NCBI GenBank assembly: GCA_902618485.1
Contig: CACNAR010000005.1
Span: forward strand, 1-64,000
Source: an uncultured Pelagibacteraceae bacterium
Lineage (GTDB): Bacteria > Pseudomonadota > Alphaproteobacteria > Pelagibacterales > Pelagibacteraceae
Reading direction: 5' to 3'
Length of the DNA stretch: 64,000 nt
Numbering within the stretch: the stretch's first letter is position 1; each line of letters begins with the position of its first letter. The position numbers and the translations under genes were made by a program. Shown here in pieces: positions 18,447 to 29,295 of this stretch. Under the pieces are notes generated by a model. It searched no databases, was not told the origin of the DNA, and was given only the letters and a program-made list of their open reading frames with translations.

Positions 18447-19451
18447 TTGAATAATTCAATTAAAAAAGACATCCAGGCACTTTTAAAATTTGTTTACTCA
18501 GACAATAACTCATTAAGCGTGATATTTAGTGATAACAACTTACTAATGGGCATTGTAGGTGAATTTAATAAAAATTTAAAGGAACTAGAAAAAATTACTG
18601 GGGCAAGCTTGTATTCCAGAGGAAATTCAATACTTATTAAGTCTACTGAGGAAAAAAATGAGATTGTTAAAAATGCTATACAATTTTTAGTAAACCAATT
18701 TTTAAATAATGGAAATATTGAAAACAAAGATATCTTATCATCCGTAGATAAATTTATGATTAATGAAAAAGTTAAAAACTCAAATGTCACTGATATTATT
18801 AAAACACCTAAAAAATCTATTATTCCAAGATCTGAAAAACAAAAAAAATATGTTAGAGCTTTAAGAGAAAGTGAAATAGTCATTTCTGCTGGTCCGGCAG
18901 GAACAGGAAAAACTTTTCTTGCTGTCGCTGTTGGCCTTACTATGCTTTTAGAAAAAAAGATAGAGAGAATAATTCTATCAAGACCAGCTGTTGAGGCGGG
19001 TGAAAGATTGGGCTTTTTACCTGGGGATATGAAAGAAAAAGTGGATCCCTATCTAAGACCTCTGTACGATTCACTTTATGATTTATTTCATTTTGAAAAA
19101 ATTCAAAGGATGATTGAAATAGGAGATATTGAAATTGCTCCTTTGGCATTTATGAGAGGTAGAACTCTTAAAAATTCTTTTGCAATCCTTGATGAAGCTC
19201 AGAATGCAACAGACACTCAAATTAAAATGTTCTTAACAAGAATTGGTGAAAACTCAAAAATAGTAGTTAATGGTGATCCTTCACAGATAGATCTTCCAAA
19301 TAAACATATGTCAGGTTTGGACAGAGCTAAAAAATTATTATCTCATGTAGATGAAATTAAAGTTATAGATTTTGATCATTCAGATGTTGTAAGACATCCT
19401 TTAGTATCAAAAATTGTAAAAGCATATTCTAGTAACAATGATCAAAGTTAA
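18447..19451 (+). CDS. phoH: PhoH-like ATPase (YbeZ)
   Basis: 334-aa P-loop protein of the PhoH family. Walker A is SAGPAGTGKTFLAVAVG (about residues 147-163), Walker B is FAILDEAQNATD. The N-terminal 110 residues form a KH-like domain. It is thought to work with YbeY in ribosome or RNA quality control, and the two genes overlap here by 14 bp. The only start giving the full N-terminus is a TTG at 18447, immediately after the miaB stop. Confidence 0.94.
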   Translation: MNNSIKKDIQALLKFVYSDNNSLSVIFSDNNLLMGIVGEFNKNLKELEKITGASLYSRGNSILIKSTEEKNEIVKNAIQFLVNQFLNNGNIENKDILSSVDKFMINEKVKNSNVTDIIKTPKKSIIPRSEKQKKYVRALRESEIVISAGPAGTGKTFLAVAVGLTMLLEKKIERIILSRPAVEAGERLGFLPGDMKEKVDPYLRPLYDSLYDLFHFEKIQRMIEIGDIEIAPLAFMRGRTLKNSFAILDEAQNATDTQIKMFLTRIGENSKIVVNGDPSQIDLPNKHMSGLDRAKKLLSHVDEIKVIDFDHSDVVRHPLVSKIVKAYSSNNDQS

Positions 19452-19899
19452 TGTCCTCACTGAGGAAAAATCTTGGTCAAAAAAAATTAAAAAAAAAGAA
19501 ATTTTTTTTAATCAATTATGCAAACATTTTCCAAAGAAATTTAAATTTATAAATAAAAAAGTTTATTTAACGTTACTACTTTCTAACAACAGTAATATTA
19601 AAAGATTAAATAAAAAATTTAGGAAAAAAGATAAACATACTGATGTATTATCTTTTCCATCACAAAAAAAATTAAAAAATTTCAAAGAAGTTTATTTAGG
19701 AGATGTTATTATAAGTTTTAATTATATGAACAAACCAAAAAATATAAATAATTATGAATTTAAAGAAAAAGTTACAAAAATCTTTATTCATGGTTTTTTA
19801 CATTTATTAAATTTTAATCATATAAAAGAAAAGGAATATCAGATTATGTTTCGTGAAGAGCAAAAAATATTTAGATCAGTCAAAAAGATTTTAATTTAA
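19438..19899 (+). CDS. ybeY: endoribonuclease YbeY (rRNA maturation)
   Basis: Metal-dependent RNase needed for 16S rRNA 3' maturation and ribosome quality control. 153 aa. The zinc-binding signature is HGFLHLLNFNH (HxxxHxxxxxH) at about residues 121-131, and the conserved DVLSFP motif precedes it. Very lysine-rich. The ATG overlaps the phoH 3' end by 14 bp; lnt follows after one base, reproducing the common phoH-ybeY-lnt order (without the usual corC between). Confidence 0.95.
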   Translation: MIKVNVLTEEKSWSKKIKKKEIFFNQLCKHFPKKFKFINKKVYLTLLLSNNSNIKRLNKKFRKKDKHTDVLSFPSQKKLKNFKEVYLGDVIISFNYMNKPKNINNYEFKEKVTKIFIHGFLHLLNFNHIKEKEYQIMFREEQKIFRSVKKILI

Positions 19900-19900
19900 G

Positions 19901-21445
19901 TTGAAAAAAAAATTTATAATAGAAATATTACTTTTATTAATTTTAGGAGGACTTACGTCTTTAAGCCTTCCACCTTTTAATTATTTTTTTGTAAATTTCT
20001 TCACATTGAGTATTTTGTTTATTTTTTTATTTAAGAAACTTAATGATCAAAGGAGTGGAAATTTTTTTTTTCTTTATGGTTGGCTATTTGGTTTCAGTTA
20101 TTTTTTAAGCAATTTATATTGGATAACTATATCACTTACCTTCGATCCAAATTTTAAATTTTTAATACCAGTTGCTCTAATTCTTATTCCATCTTTTTTA
20201 GGTCTATTCTATGGGTTAGTAACATTTATTTTTTATAAATTTAAATTAAAAACATTATTAAGCTCTTTTTTTCTATTCTCTCTTCTTTTTGGGTTAGTTG
20301 AATTTTTAAGAGGAAATGTCCTTACGGGTTTTCCTTGGAACTTATTCATTTACAGTCTTTCAGAGAACCTGAGTTTTATAAGTTTTGTATCTATTATCGG
20401 AACATATGCACTAAATCTTTTAATAATTAGTTTTTTCTCTGCCCCTGCAATTTATATTTTAAGAAAATCAAAAGTTGAAAGTTCTATTTCTATTTTAATT
20501 TTATTAATTCCAATATTATTTTTATTTTATGGAAAATCATATAAGCAAAGTTTTTTAAATGAAAAAATTGTAAAAAATCCTTATTTGATAAGAATAATTG
20601 GATCAAATATAAGTTTAGATAGATTTTACAGTGACAATCAAACAGAAAACATTATTAACGAGTTGATAAATTTAAGCTCACCTGATCCTTATAAAAAAAC
20701 TTTTTTTTTATGGCCAGAAGGAATCATACCAAATATGTATTTAGATGAATTAAAAATATATGAGAGTTTATTTAGGGAAAATTTTAATGAAAATCATTTA
20801 ATAGGACTCGGTATAACTAGTAGATCATTAATAAACAAAAATTATAAATATTATAATTCACTCTCATTCATAGATAATAAATTAAACTTAGTTCAAAATT
20901 ACAATAAAATAAATTTAGTTCCTTTTGGTGAATTTCTTCCATTTGAAAATTTGCTTAATAAAATTGGTTTAAAAACAATTACAAATAACATTGGATCTTA
21001 TAGTAAGGGGGGTGAAAGAAAAACTATCCATATAAAAAATAAATTTCAAGAGTTAAAATTTTTACCATTAATTTGTTATGAGATAATTTATAGCGGCAAT
21101 CTAACAAAAAATAATGATTACGATTTTATAATAAATATATCAGAAGATGGATGGTTTGGTAATTCCGTTGGACCAAAGCAACATTTCTCTCACAGTATAT
21201 TCAGAGCTATTGAAACTGGAAAATATGTCTTAAGGTCAGCAAATAATGGTATGACAGCAATAATTAATCCTTTAGGGGAGATCGAAAAAAAAATTGATTA
21301 TAATAAAGATGGTTTTATTGATTTTGAAAAAAGAAGAGACTTTAATCCAACTATATTTTCTTTATATGGAAACAAAATATTTATCTTATTAATTTTGTTG
21401 TATATTTTATTAATTTTTTCATTTAATAGGATCAAAGATGAGTAA
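19901..21445 (+). CDS. lnt: apolipoprotein N-acyltransferase
   Basis: Inner-membrane enzyme adding the third acyl chain to lipoproteins. 514 aa: about six to seven N-terminal membrane segments (residues 1-215) and a periplasmic nitrilase domain with the Glu-Lys-Cys triad visible in [20 protein letters not shown] and [11 protein letters not shown]-terminal membrane helix at 490-510. A TTG at 19901 is the first usable start and sits one base after ybeY. The 3' end overlaps metK by 8 bp. The BON lipoprotein and LptM in this window are potential substrates. Confidence 0.95.
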   Translation: MKKKFIIEILLLLILGGLTSLSLPPFNYFFVNFFTLSILFIFLFKKLNDQRSGNFFFLYGWLFGFSYFLSNLYWITISLTFDPNFKFLIPVALILIPSFLGLFYGLVTFIFYKFKLKTLLSSFFLFSLLFGLVEFLRGNVLTGFPWNLFIYSLSENLSFISFVSIIGTYALNLLIISFFSAPAIYILRKSKVESSISILILLIPILFLFYGKSYKQSFLNEKIVKNPYLIRIIGSNISLDRFYSDNQTENIINELINLSSPDPYKKTFFLWPEGIIPNMYLDELKIYESLFRENFNENHLIGLGITSRSLINKNYKYYNSLSFIDNKLNLVQNYNKINLVPFGEFLPFENLLNKIGLKTITNNIGSYSKGGERKTIHIKNKFQELKFLPLICYEIIYSGNLTKNNDYDFIINISEDGWFGNSVGPKQHFSHSIFRAIETGKYVLRSANNGMTAIINPLGEIEKKIDYNKDGFIDFEKRRDFNPTIFSLYGNKIFILLILLYILLIFSFNRIKDE

Positions 21446-22607
21446 TTTAAAAAATTTCCTTTTTACTAGTGAGTCGGTTTCTGAGGGACATCCAGACAAA
21501 GTGTCCGATAGAATATCTGATATGGTTGTAGATACTTATTTATCTAAAGATCCTTATGCAAGAGTTGCTTGTGAAACTCTTACTACTACTAATAAAGTTA
21601 TTTTAGCTGGAGAGGTGAGAGGACCAGAGATTAGTAAAGAAGACCTTATTAAAAATGTTAGGGATTGCATTAAAGATATTGGTTATGATCAAGAAGGTTT
21701 CACCTGGAAAGAAGCTACAAGAATAGAGACTTATCTACACTCACAATCTTCAGATATTGCGATGGGTGTAGATTCTAAGGGAAATAAAGATGAGGGAGCT
21801 GGAGATCAAGGAATAATGTTTGGGTATGCCTGTGATGAAACTGATGTTTTAATGCCAGCACCAATTCATTATTCACATAAAATTTTGAGATTAATGGCAG
21901 AAGACAGGAAATCTGGAAAATTGAAAAATATTGAGCCTGACTCTAAAAGCCAAGTTACATTTCAATATTTAAATGGAAAACCTTCAAAGGTTAAGTCGGT
22001 GGTTATTTCTTCTCAACACTCAGCTGATGTGAATCAAGAACAAGTTAGAGAAATACTAAGACCGTATATGCTAAAAACAATTCCAAAAGAATTTATGACA
22101 GATTTTGAAGATGATGATTTTTATGTAAATCCAACTGGTAATTTTGTTATTGGAGGTCCTGACGGCGATTGTGGATTAACTGGAAGAAAAATTATTGTAG
22201 ATACATACGGTGGAGCTGCACCTCATGGTGGAGGAGCATTTTCTGGAAAAGACCCAACAAAGGTTGATAGATCAGCTGCTTACGCAGCAAGATATATTGC
22301 AAAAAATATCGTTGCCTCAAAAATTGCTGAAAAATGTTTAATCCAGTTAGCGTATGCGATTGGAGTTTCAAAACCTTTATCAATTTATGTAAATCTTTTT
22401 GATGATGACTTAGATAAAAATAAGTTTGTAACAGAACGTATCAAAGAAAATTTTGATTTGAGCCCCAGGGGTATTAGGGAGATGTTAGGTTTGAACAAAG
22501 CCATTTATGAAAAAACATCTGCCTACGGTCATTTTGGAAGAACTCCCGAAAGAGATGGTGCTTTTTCTTGGGAAAACACTGATAAAACTGCTGTTTTTTC
22601 TAAATAG
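21438..22607 (+). CDS. metK: S-adenosylmethionine synthase
   Basis: Makes SAM from methionine and ATP. 389 aa, three-domain family length. Signatures: [35 protein letters not shown] and the glycine-rich [19 protein letters not shown]. The start overlaps lnt by 8 bp, so there is no room for a SAM riboswitch. It ends the fur-miaB-phoH-ybeY-lnt-metK run; a hairpin with a T-tract follows. Confidence 0.98.
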   Translation: MSNLKNFLFTSESVSEGHPDKVSDRISDMVVDTYLSKDPYARVACETLTTTNKVILAGEVRGPEISKEDLIKNVRDCIKDIGYDQEGFTWKEATRIETYLHSQSSDIAMGVDSKGNKDEGAGDQGIMFGYACDETDVLMPAPIHYSHKILRLMAEDRKSGKLKNIEPDSKSQVTFQYLNGKPSKVKSVVISSQHSADVNQEQVREILRPYMLKTIPKEFMTDFEDDDFYVNPTGNFVIGGPDGDCGLTGRKIIVDTYGGAAPHGGGAFSGKDPTKVDRSAAYAARYIAKNIVASKIAEKCLIQLAYAIGVSKPLSIYVNLFDDDLDKNKFVTERIKENFDLSPRGIREMLGLNKAIYEKTSAYGHFGRTPERDGAFSWENTDKTAVFSK

Positions 22608-22662
22608 TTTTTATTGAATAATTAAAAAACTTTTATATATTTCGCTTACATTCTCGATTTCT

Positions 22663-22689
22663 AAAATGGGCCTTGGCCCATTTTTTTTT
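22663..22689 (+). terminator. GC-rich hairpin with T-tract between metK and nusA
   Basis: AAAATGGGCC at 22663-22672 and GGCCCATTTT at 22675-22684 form a perfect inverted repeat with a minimal TT centre (CTTG loop if the last pairs open), followed by nine Ts in total up to 22689. Structurally a rho-independent terminator for metK. It stands 25 bases before the nusA ATG with GGAG just after the Ts, so it could also be an attenuator of the nusA operon. Confidence 0.75.
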
Positions 22690-22713
22690 GGAGATTACAA
22701 AATTTTTAATTAA

Positions 22714-24267
22714 ATGTTAAATAAAAGAGCTGATAAACTAGAATTGTTGAGAATAGCTGAAGCGGTGGCTTTGGAAAAGGCTATCGATAAAGAACTAATT
22801 ATCAATTCAATGGAAACTGGAATAGCAAAGGCTGCTAAGTCTAAGTTTGGTCAAGATAATGAAATTAAGGTTTCTATTAATAGAGAAAATGGAGATATAG
22901 AGATTTTTAGAAAATTAATAATTTCTGAAAATCCTGAAAATTCAAATACAGAAATAAAACTGAAAGATGCCATTGTTTTAAATCAACAAAATAAAGATAA
23001 AAAAATTGGTGATGAAATTCTACAACCACTTCCTGCATTTGATTTTGGAAGAATTGCCGCTCAAACTGCTAAACAAGTTATCAGTTTTAATGTTCGAGAA
23101 GCAGAAAGAGAGAGACAATTTAACGATTTTAAGGATAAACAAGACTCAATTTTAAGTGGGATAGTAAAAAGACTAGAATTTGGAAATGTTATAGTTGACC
23201 TTGGAAGAACAGAGGCAATAATTCAAAAAAATGAACTTATTCCCAGAGAAAATATAAAAGCCGGTGATAGAATTAAAGCATATTGTTATGATGTTAGAAG
23301 AGAAAACAAGGGTCAACAAATTTTCTTATCTAGAGCCCATCCAAAGTTTATGGAAAAGCTTTTTGTACAGGAAGTGCCTGAAATTTATGATGGATTGATA
23401 GAAATTAAATCATCTTCTAGAGATCCTGGAAGTAGAGCAAAGATTTGTGTTAAAGCAATAGATACCTCGCTGGACCCTGTAGGGGCTTGTGTTGGAATGA
23501 GAGGTTCAAGAGTTCAGGCAGTTGTTAATGAATTACAAGGAGAGAAAATTGATATAGTTAATTGGTCAGATGATCCTGCAATTTTAGTCTCTAATGCACT
23601 ATCTCCTGCTGAAGTCCAACGAGTCAATGTTGATATTGAAAGAAAAAAGTTGGATGTAATTTTAACCGAGGAAAATCTTAGTAAAGCGATAGGTCGTAGA
23701 GGGCAAAATGTCAGACTTGCCACAAAATTATTAAATTATGAAATTAATATAATGACAGATCAAGAGGACTCTGAGAGAAGACAACAAGAATTTAAAGAAA
23801 AAACAGAAAACTTTGTCAAAAATTTAGAGTTGGATGAAACTCTGGGTCAATTACTTGTTGCAGAAGGTTTTTCAACTATTGATGATATTAAAGACAGCTC
23901 TTTGGATAATTTTAAAAATATAGAGGGGATTGAAGAAGATACAGCTAAAGCTTTGATTGAAAGAGCAAAAGAATTTTATGAGAAAGACCAAGAGGATATT
24001 TCACAAAGAATTAAAGATTTGGGAATATCAGATGATTTGATTAACTTGAAGGGCTTAACACCCGGTATGTTGTTAACTTTGGGTGAGCAAAAAATTTTAA
24101 AACTTGAGGATTTTGCTGATCTAGCTTCGGATGAATTAACTGGAGGCTTCGATGTTGTAAAAGGTGAAAAAATAAAGATACAAGGATATTTAGAGGACTT
24201 TGCATTGTCAAAAGTTGAAGCTGATGAACTAATTATGTCAGCAAGAAACATAGTTTATAAAGATTGA
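22714..24267 (+). CDS. nusA: transcription termination/antitermination factor NusA
   Basis: RNA polymerase-binding elongation factor. 517 aa: N-terminal domain (1-130), S1 domain (about 140-205, SGIVKRLEFGNVIVDLG), two KH modules (GACVGMRGSRVQAVVNEL; SKAIGRRGQNVRLATKLL) and C-terminal helix-hairpin acidic repeats (about 355-515). The gene normally just upstream, rimP, is not present. infB follows after 10 bp, without the usual ylxR between. Confidence 0.97.
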   Translation: MLNKRADKLELLRIAEAVALEKAIDKELIINSMETGIAKAAKSKFGQDNEIKVSINRENGDIEIFRKLIISENPENSNTEIKLKDAIVLNQQNKDKKIGDEILQPLPAFDFGRIAAQTAKQVISFNVREAERERQFNDFKDKQDSILSGIVKRLEFGNVIVDLGRTEAIIQKNELIPRENIKAGDRIKAYCYDVRRENKGQQIFLSRAHPKFMEKLFVQEVPEIYDGLIEIKSSSRDPGSRAKICVKAIDTSLDPVGACVGMRGSRVQAVVNELQGEKIDIVNWSDDPAILVSNALSPAEVQRVNVDIERKKLDVILTEENLSKAIGRRGQNVRLATKLLNYEINIMTDQEDSERRQQEFKEKTENFVKNLELDETLGQLLVAEGFSTIDDIKDSSLDNFKNIEGIEEDTAKALIERAKEFYEKDQEDISQRIKDLGISDDLINLKGLTPGMLLTLGEQKILKLEDFADLASDELTGGFDVVKGEKIKIQGYLEDFALSKVEADELIMSARNIVYKD

Positions 24268-24277
24268 GAGATGAGTA

Positions 24278-26497
24278 ATGGAAAACAAAAAAACAAAATT
24301 AACAATTTCTGGTGGTCCTAAAAAGTCATTTAAAAATATTGATAGTGTAAATAATCAGGGAAAAAAAACTGTTATAATTAATAGACAGTCACCTAAATTT
24401 CAGGGGAAAGGGAAGTTTTCTAAAGGAAGTGGGTATAAATCCACTTTAACGAACTATAAAAAAGCTGACAACTATAAAACAAATTTCAAAATAAATAATC
24501 CTAATTCAGGAATAAGTGATTTTGAAAAACGTAAACTGGCAGAGCAAAGGGCAACAAAAAGATTTAAAGGAGAAGATGATAAAGACAAAAAATCTAAGAC
24601 AAGTAGTTTAAAAAAAAGAGATGTAAAATTAACAGTTTCTAGGGCGTTAAGCGATGAAATAGAAACAAGAGAAAGAAGTTTAGCTTCTGTAAAAAGAGCA
24701 AGACAAAAAGAACTTAAAAATATTAATAAAGAAGATAGTAAAGAAAATCAAAAACCCATTAAAAGGAATGTAAATATTCCAGAAGCTATAACCGTAAGAG
24801 AGTTAGCCAATAGAATGGCTGAACAGTCTAGTAATGTAATTAAACATTTGTTTGGAATGGGGGTTACCGTAACAATAAATCAAACATTAGCTGCTGATAC
24901 CGCTGAGTATTTAGTAAAAGAATTTGGACATAATCCTATTCGGGAAGAAAAAGCAGAGGAGATAATAAAGAAAATAAAAGACTCTCGAACTGAAAATTTA
25001 AAAAATAGAGCACCGATAATAACTGTAATGGGTCATGTTGATCACGGAAAAACATCTGTTTTGGATGTTCTAAGAAGTGCCAATGTGGTGTCAGGAGAAT
25101 TTGGTGGAATTACACAACATATTGGAGCTTATCAAATTAAAAGTGGTGATAATAATTTAACTTTCATTGATACGCCTGGACATGCTGCTTTTACTGAAAT
25201 GCGCGCAAGAGGATCAAAATTAACTGATATTGTTGTTTTAGTAGTTGCAGCAGATGATGGAGTTAAACCTCAAACAGTAGAATCAATAAGACATGCAAAA
25301 GCTGCAAAGGTTCCTATAGTTGTGGCTATAAACAAATGTGATTTACCAGATGCTGATCCTCAAAAAATAAAAAATCAATTATTAGAACATGAGTTGATCG
25401 CTGAAGATTTGTCAGGAGATACACTAATGGTTGAAATCTCTGCTAAAACAAAAATGAATTTAGACAAATTGCTTGAAGCAATAACTCTGCAAGCAGAAAT
25501 TTTAGATTTAAAAACTGATTTTGACTCAAAAGCTACTGGAGTAGTTCTAGAATCGAAAATTGATATTGGTAGAGGTCCTGTCGCAAATATAATTGTAACT
25601 AGTGGTACTTTAAGAAAAGGAGACTTTTTTGTAAGTGGAATAAAATGGGGCAAAATAAGAGCTATCATAAATGATAAAGGTGAAAATATTGCAGAGGCAA
25701 TTCCGTCAACCCCAGTGGAAATTTTGGGTATAAACGGTGCTGCTAAATCGGGAGATGATTTTATTGTTCTTGATAGTGAAAAAGAAGCAAAAACTCTTAG
25801 TGAGAATAGAACAGAGGAAAATAAAGATATTAAAAATCCTTTATCTTTTGCAACACAAGAATCAGCATTTTCAAACAAATCATCTCAGGATTTAAATTTA
25901 ATTATTAAATCAGACGTCCACGGTTCCTCAGAAGCTATCAAAAATGCAATCAATCAAATTAAACATGATGAGGTGAAACCAAAAATTATTTTAGCAGATA
26001 TAGGAATGATTACAGAGACTGACGTTACTTTAGCTAAAGCATCACAAGCTGTTTTAATAGCTTTTAATGTTAAACCAAGTAAAGAGGCAAAAAAATTGGC
26101 GGAAGATGAAAATATAAAGATATCAACATATAATATAATTTATGAGGTATTGGATTTTGTTAAAAAAAGTATGTCAGGATTATTGGCACCAGAAGTACAA
26201 GAAAGTATAACGGGCACAGCTCAAATTTTAGAAATATTTAAAGTATCTGGTGCAGGTAAAGTTGCGGGTTCTAAAGTAACTGAGGGTGAAATTCTTGCTA
26301 ATTCTAGCGTAAGGATTATTAGAGATGGTACAATTGTTTATACTGGTAAAATAGCGACCATATTTAGAGAGAAAAACCAAGTAAAACAGGTAGATATTGG
26401 TCAGGAGTGTGGTATCGCTCTCAAAGATTACATGGATTTTCAAAAAAATGATACAATTGAAGCTTTTAATGTTACATCTACTGAAAGGTCAATATAA
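24278..26497 (+). CDS. infB: translation initiation factor IF-2
   Basis: GTPase that places initiator tRNA on the 30S subunit. 739 aa, shorter than E. coli IF-2 (890) because the N-terminal linker is reduced to a Lys-rich region of about 160 residues. The IF2_N domain starts near 165 ([17 protein letters not shown]). The G domain has G1 [11 protein letters not shown]3 DTPGHAAF and G4 NKCD, followed by the C-terminal beta-barrel and fMet-tRNA binding domains. Its stop shares one base with the rbfA start. Confidence 0.98.
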   Translation: MENKKTKLTISGGPKKSFKNIDSVNNQGKKTVIINRQSPKFQGKGKFSKGSGYKSTLTNYKKADNYKTNFKINNPNSGISDFEKRKLAEQRATKRFKGEDDKDKKSKTSSLKKRDVKLTVSRALSDEIETRERSLASVKRARQKELKNINKEDSKENQKPIKRNVNIPEAITVRELANRMAEQSSNVIKHLFGMGVTVTINQTLAADTAEYLVKEFGHNPIREEKAEEIIKKIKDSRTENLKNRAPIITVMGHVDHGKTSVLDVLRSANVVSGEFGGITQHIGAYQIKSGDNNLTFIDTPGHAAFTEMRARGSKLTDIVVLVVAADDGVKPQTVESIRHAKAAKVPIVVAINKCDLPDADPQKIKNQLLEHELIAEDLSGDTLMVEISAKTKMNLDKLLEAITLQAEILDLKTDFDSKATGVVLESKIDIGRGPVANIIVTSGTLRKGDFFVSGIKWGKIRAIINDKGENIAEAIPSTPVEILGINGAAKSGDDFIVLDSEKEAKTLSENRTEENKDIKNPLSFATQESAFSNKSSQDLNLIIKSDVHGSSEAIKNAINQIKHDEVKPKIILADIGMITETDVTLAKASQAVLIAFNVKPSKEAKKLAEDENIKISTYNIIYEVLDFVKKSMSGLLAPEVQESITGTAQILEIFKVSGAGKVAGSKVTEGEILANSSVRIIRDGTIVYTGKIATIFREKNQVKQVDIGQECGIALKDYMDFQKNDTIEAFNVTSTERSI

Positions 26498-26865
26498 TGG
26501 CTGATAGAATAGGAAAACAATTTACTCAAAGGCAACTTAGAGTTGGAGAAATGATAAAACAGTCTTTGAGTATGATCTTTATAAGGAATGAGGCAAAAAT
26601 TCCTAATTTAGAAACAAATAATATAACAGTAACAGAAGTTAGAATGAGTCAAGATTTGAAAATAGCCAAAGCATACGTATTACCATTAGGTGGTAAAGAT
26701 GCGGATAAAACGATTGAAAAATTAAAAGAATATTCTTTTTTAATAAGAAAAATTTTGTCTCAAAAAATTATTGCAAAGTTTTTACCAAAAATACTTTTTC
26801 GTAAAGATGAGTCTTTTGAATATGCAGAAAAAATTGAAAATTTAATTAAACAAACAAATAAGTAG
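26497..26865 (+). CDS. rbfA: 30S ribosome-binding factor RbfA
   Basis: Late 30S assembly factor, 122 aa, KH-like fold. Typical start (TQRQLRVGEMIKQSLSMIF) and end (LPKILFRKDESFEYAEKIENL). Overlaps the infB stop by one base. truB, which usually follows in this cluster, is absent; rpsO comes next after 10 bp. Confidence 0.95.
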   Translation: MADRIGKQFTQRQLRVGEMIKQSLSMIFIRNEAKIPNLETNNITVTEVRMSQDLKIAKAYVLPLGGKDADKTIEKLKEYSFLIRKILSQKIIAKFLPKILFRKDESFEYAEKIENLIKQTNK

Positions 26866-26875
26866 GAAAATAAAT

Positions 26876-27124
26876 ATGAGCAGAAAATCAGCAGAATTAG
26901 CTATTCATGATAAGGATACAGGATCATCCGAGATTCAAATAGCTTTATTAACAGAAAAAATTGAGAATTTATCTAAACATATTAAGCAGTTTAAAAAAGA
27001 TAAACATTCCTCAGTTGGCCTGCTAAAAGCAGTTAATAAGAGAAAAAAATTGTTAGATTACCTTAAAAAAAATAAGGTTGATTCTTACAAAAATGTACTG
27101 TCGAAATTGAAATTGAGAAAGTAA
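26876..27124 (+). CDS. rpsO: 30S ribosomal protein S15
   Basis: Primary 16S rRNA-binding protein, 82 aa against 88-89 normally. The shortening is at the extreme N-terminus. The RNA-binding elements are kept: DTGSSEIQIALLTEKIENL, KKDKHSSVGLLKAVNKRKKLLDYL. Followed by pnp, the ancestral rpsO-pnp pair. Confidence 0.96.
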   Translation: MSRKSAELAIHDKDTGSSEIQIALLTEKIENLSKHIKQFKKDKHSSVGLLKAVNKRKKLLDYLKKNKVDSYKNVLSKLKLRK

Positions 27125-27181
27125 AAATCAAAATAGATAGAACGGAATGAAAAGAAACGAACGAAATGAAATGGAAATGAA

Positions 27182-29248
27182 ATGTTTAAAGTATATAAGA
27201 AGGAAATTGAAGTAGCAGGAAAGAAGATAAGTTTAGAAACAGGAAAAGTAGCAAGACAAGCAGATGGCGCTATAATCGCAACATGTGGAGAGACAGTTGT
27301 TTTAGCAACAGCAGTGGGAGCAAAAAAAGTAAATCCAGATATGGATTATTTTCCATTATCTGTAAATTATCAAGAAAAGTATTATGCAGCGGGAAAAATT
27401 CCAGGTGGGTATTTTAAAAGAGAGGCAAGGCCAACTGAAAGTGAAACGTTAATTTCAAGATTAATTGACAGACCTATTAGACCATTATTTCCAGATGAAT
27501 TTAAAAATGAAGTTCAGTTGTTACCAACTGTAATTTCTTATGATAAAGAAAACGAAGCTGATATTTTATCTATTACAGCATCGTCAGCAGCATTAGCAAT
27601 TTCAGGCATGCCATTTATGGGGCCGGTAGGAGCTTCTAGAGTTGGTTATATTGATGGTAAATATGTTTTAAACCCATCAAAGACTGATTTGGAAAAATCA
27701 AAATTAGATTTAGTTGTAGCAGGCACAAAAGATGCTGTGTTAATGGTTGAATCTGAAGCAAGCGGTTTAACAGAGGAAGAAATGTTAAATGCAGTTAAAT
27801 TTGGTCATGAAGGTTTTGTTCCTGTGATTGAAATGATTGAGGAACTCGCAAAAGAATGCAGAAAACCTGAATGGACTGTTGAAAAGAAAGATTTATCAGA
27901 GGTTAAGAAAAAACTTGAGGAAACATTTACTGAAGATCTTAAAAAAGCTTTTGCGACCAGAGATAAACAAGATAGATCAAATCAAATTTCAGAAATCACT
28001 GATAAAGCTAAAAAACTTTATGAGGAAGATGAAAACTATACAGATCTTGATATTAATTCTGAGCTTAAAAAAATAGAAAAATCAATTGTTAGAACAGACA
28101 TTTTAAAAAATAAGAATAGAATTGATGGTAGAGGATTATCCGATGTAAGGCCTATATCTTGTGAAGTTGGTGTTCTGCCAAGAACCCATGGTTCTGCTTT
28201 ATTTACCAGAGGTGAAACACAGGCAATTGTGACAGCTACTTTAGGTACATCGGATGATGAGCAAAGAATTGAAAGTTTAGATGGATTACAAAGAGAAAGG
28301 TTTATGCTTCACTATAATTTTCCACCGTTCTCAGTTGGTGAAACAGGTAGAATAGGAACTGGTAGAAGAGAAATAGGACATGGTAAATTAGCTTGGAGAG
28401 CTATTCATTCTTCATTACCATCAAGTGAGTCATTTCCTTATACATTTAGAGTTGTCTCAGAAATTACAGAATCTAACGGCTCTTCATCAATGGCTACAGT
28501 TTGTGGAACATCACTTGCATTAATGGATGCGGGTGTGCCTATCAAAGAACCTGTTGCAGGTATCGCAATGGGATTGATTAAAGAAGGAGATGAATTTAGC
28601 GTCTTATCAGATATTTTAGGTGATGAAGATCATCTTGGGGATATGGATTTTAAAGTAGCTGGAACTAAGAATGGAATTACTTCACTTCAAATGGATATTA
28701 AAATCACTGGAATTACATTTGAGATTATGGAACAGGCATTAAATCAAGCAAAAGATGGAAGAATTCATATTTTAGGTGAAATGAATAAAGCATTATCAGC
28801 TTCAAGATCAGATGTTGGAAAACACACTCCAAAAATGGAAAAAATTAATGTTGATAAAAAAGACATTGCTGCCGTAATTGGAAAAGGTGGAGCTACAATA
28901 AGAGAGATTGTAGAAAAATCAGGTGCGAAAGTTGATGTTAATGATGAGGGCGTAGTGACAGTTGCTGCACCAGATGAAGAAGCTAGAAATATTGCTATGC
29001 AAATGATTAAAGACATCACTGCTAAAGCTGAATTGAATAAAATTTATTCAGGTAAAGTAATGAAAATTATGGAATTTGGAGCATTTGTAAACTTTTTAGG
29101 CAAACAAGATGGGCTTGTTCATATTTCTGAACTTGCTGATAAAAGAGTTGCTAAAGTTACTGATGTTGTCAAAGAAGGTGATGAGGTAAAAGTAAAAGTG
29201 ATTGGATTTGATAGAGGAAAGGTAAAACTTTCTATCAAACAAGCTTAG
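27182..29248 (+). CDS. pnp: polyribonucleotide nucleotidyltransferase (PNPase)
   Basis: 3'-5' phosphorolytic exoribonuclease and degradosome component. 688 aa: two RNase PH domains (first about 5-210, second about 300-535, with [12 protein letters not shown] and [18 protein letters not shown]), a KH domain ([15 protein letters not shown]) and an S1 domain ([15 protein letters not shown]). The ATG at 27182 follows a purine-rich leader with repeated GAAATG. It ends the nusA-infB-rbfA-rpsO-pnp run. Confidence 0.98.
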   Translation: MFKVYKKEIEVAGKKISLETGKVARQADGAIIATCGETVVLATAVGAKKVNPDMDYFPLSVNYQEKYYAAGKIPGGYFKREARPTESETLISRLIDRPIRPLFPDEFKNEVQLLPTVISYDKENEADILSITASSAALAISGMPFMGPVGASRVGYIDGKYVLNPSKTDLEKSKLDLVVAGTKDAVLMVESEASGLTEEEMLNAVKFGHEGFVPVIEMIEELAKECRKPEWTVEKKDLSEVKKKLEETFTEDLKKAFATRDKQDRSNQISEITDKAKKLYEEDENYTDLDINSELKKIEKSIVRTDILKNKNRIDGRGLSDVRPISCEVGVLPRTHGSALFTRGETQAIVTATLGTSDDEQRIESLDGLQRERFMLHYNFPPFSVGETGRIGTGRREIGHGKLAWRAIHSSLPSSESFPYTFRVVSEITESNGSSSMATVCGTSLALMDAGVPIKEPVAGIAMGLIKEGDEFSVLSDILGDEDHLGDMDFKVAGTKNGITSLQMDIKITGITFEIMEQALNQAKDGRIHILGEMNKALSASRSDVGKHTPKMEKINVDKKDIAAVIGKGGATIREIVEKSGAKVDVNDEGVVTVAAPDEEARNIAMQMIKDITAKAELNKIYSGKVMKIMEFGAFVNFLGKQDGLVHISELADKRVAKVTDVVKEGDEVKVKVIGFDRGKVKLSIKQA

Positions 29249-29295
29249 GTTTAAAATGTAAATCAAGAAATAAGTAGAATAATTAAAATTATTTT

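Noticed and set aside
21400-21440. SAM riboswitch before metK
   Set aside because: metK starts inside lnt, so there is no leader space and no riboswitch-like structure.
25375-25878. 167-codon minus-strand frame inside infB
   Set aside because: Antisense to the IF-2 G domain and following region; no signal or motif.
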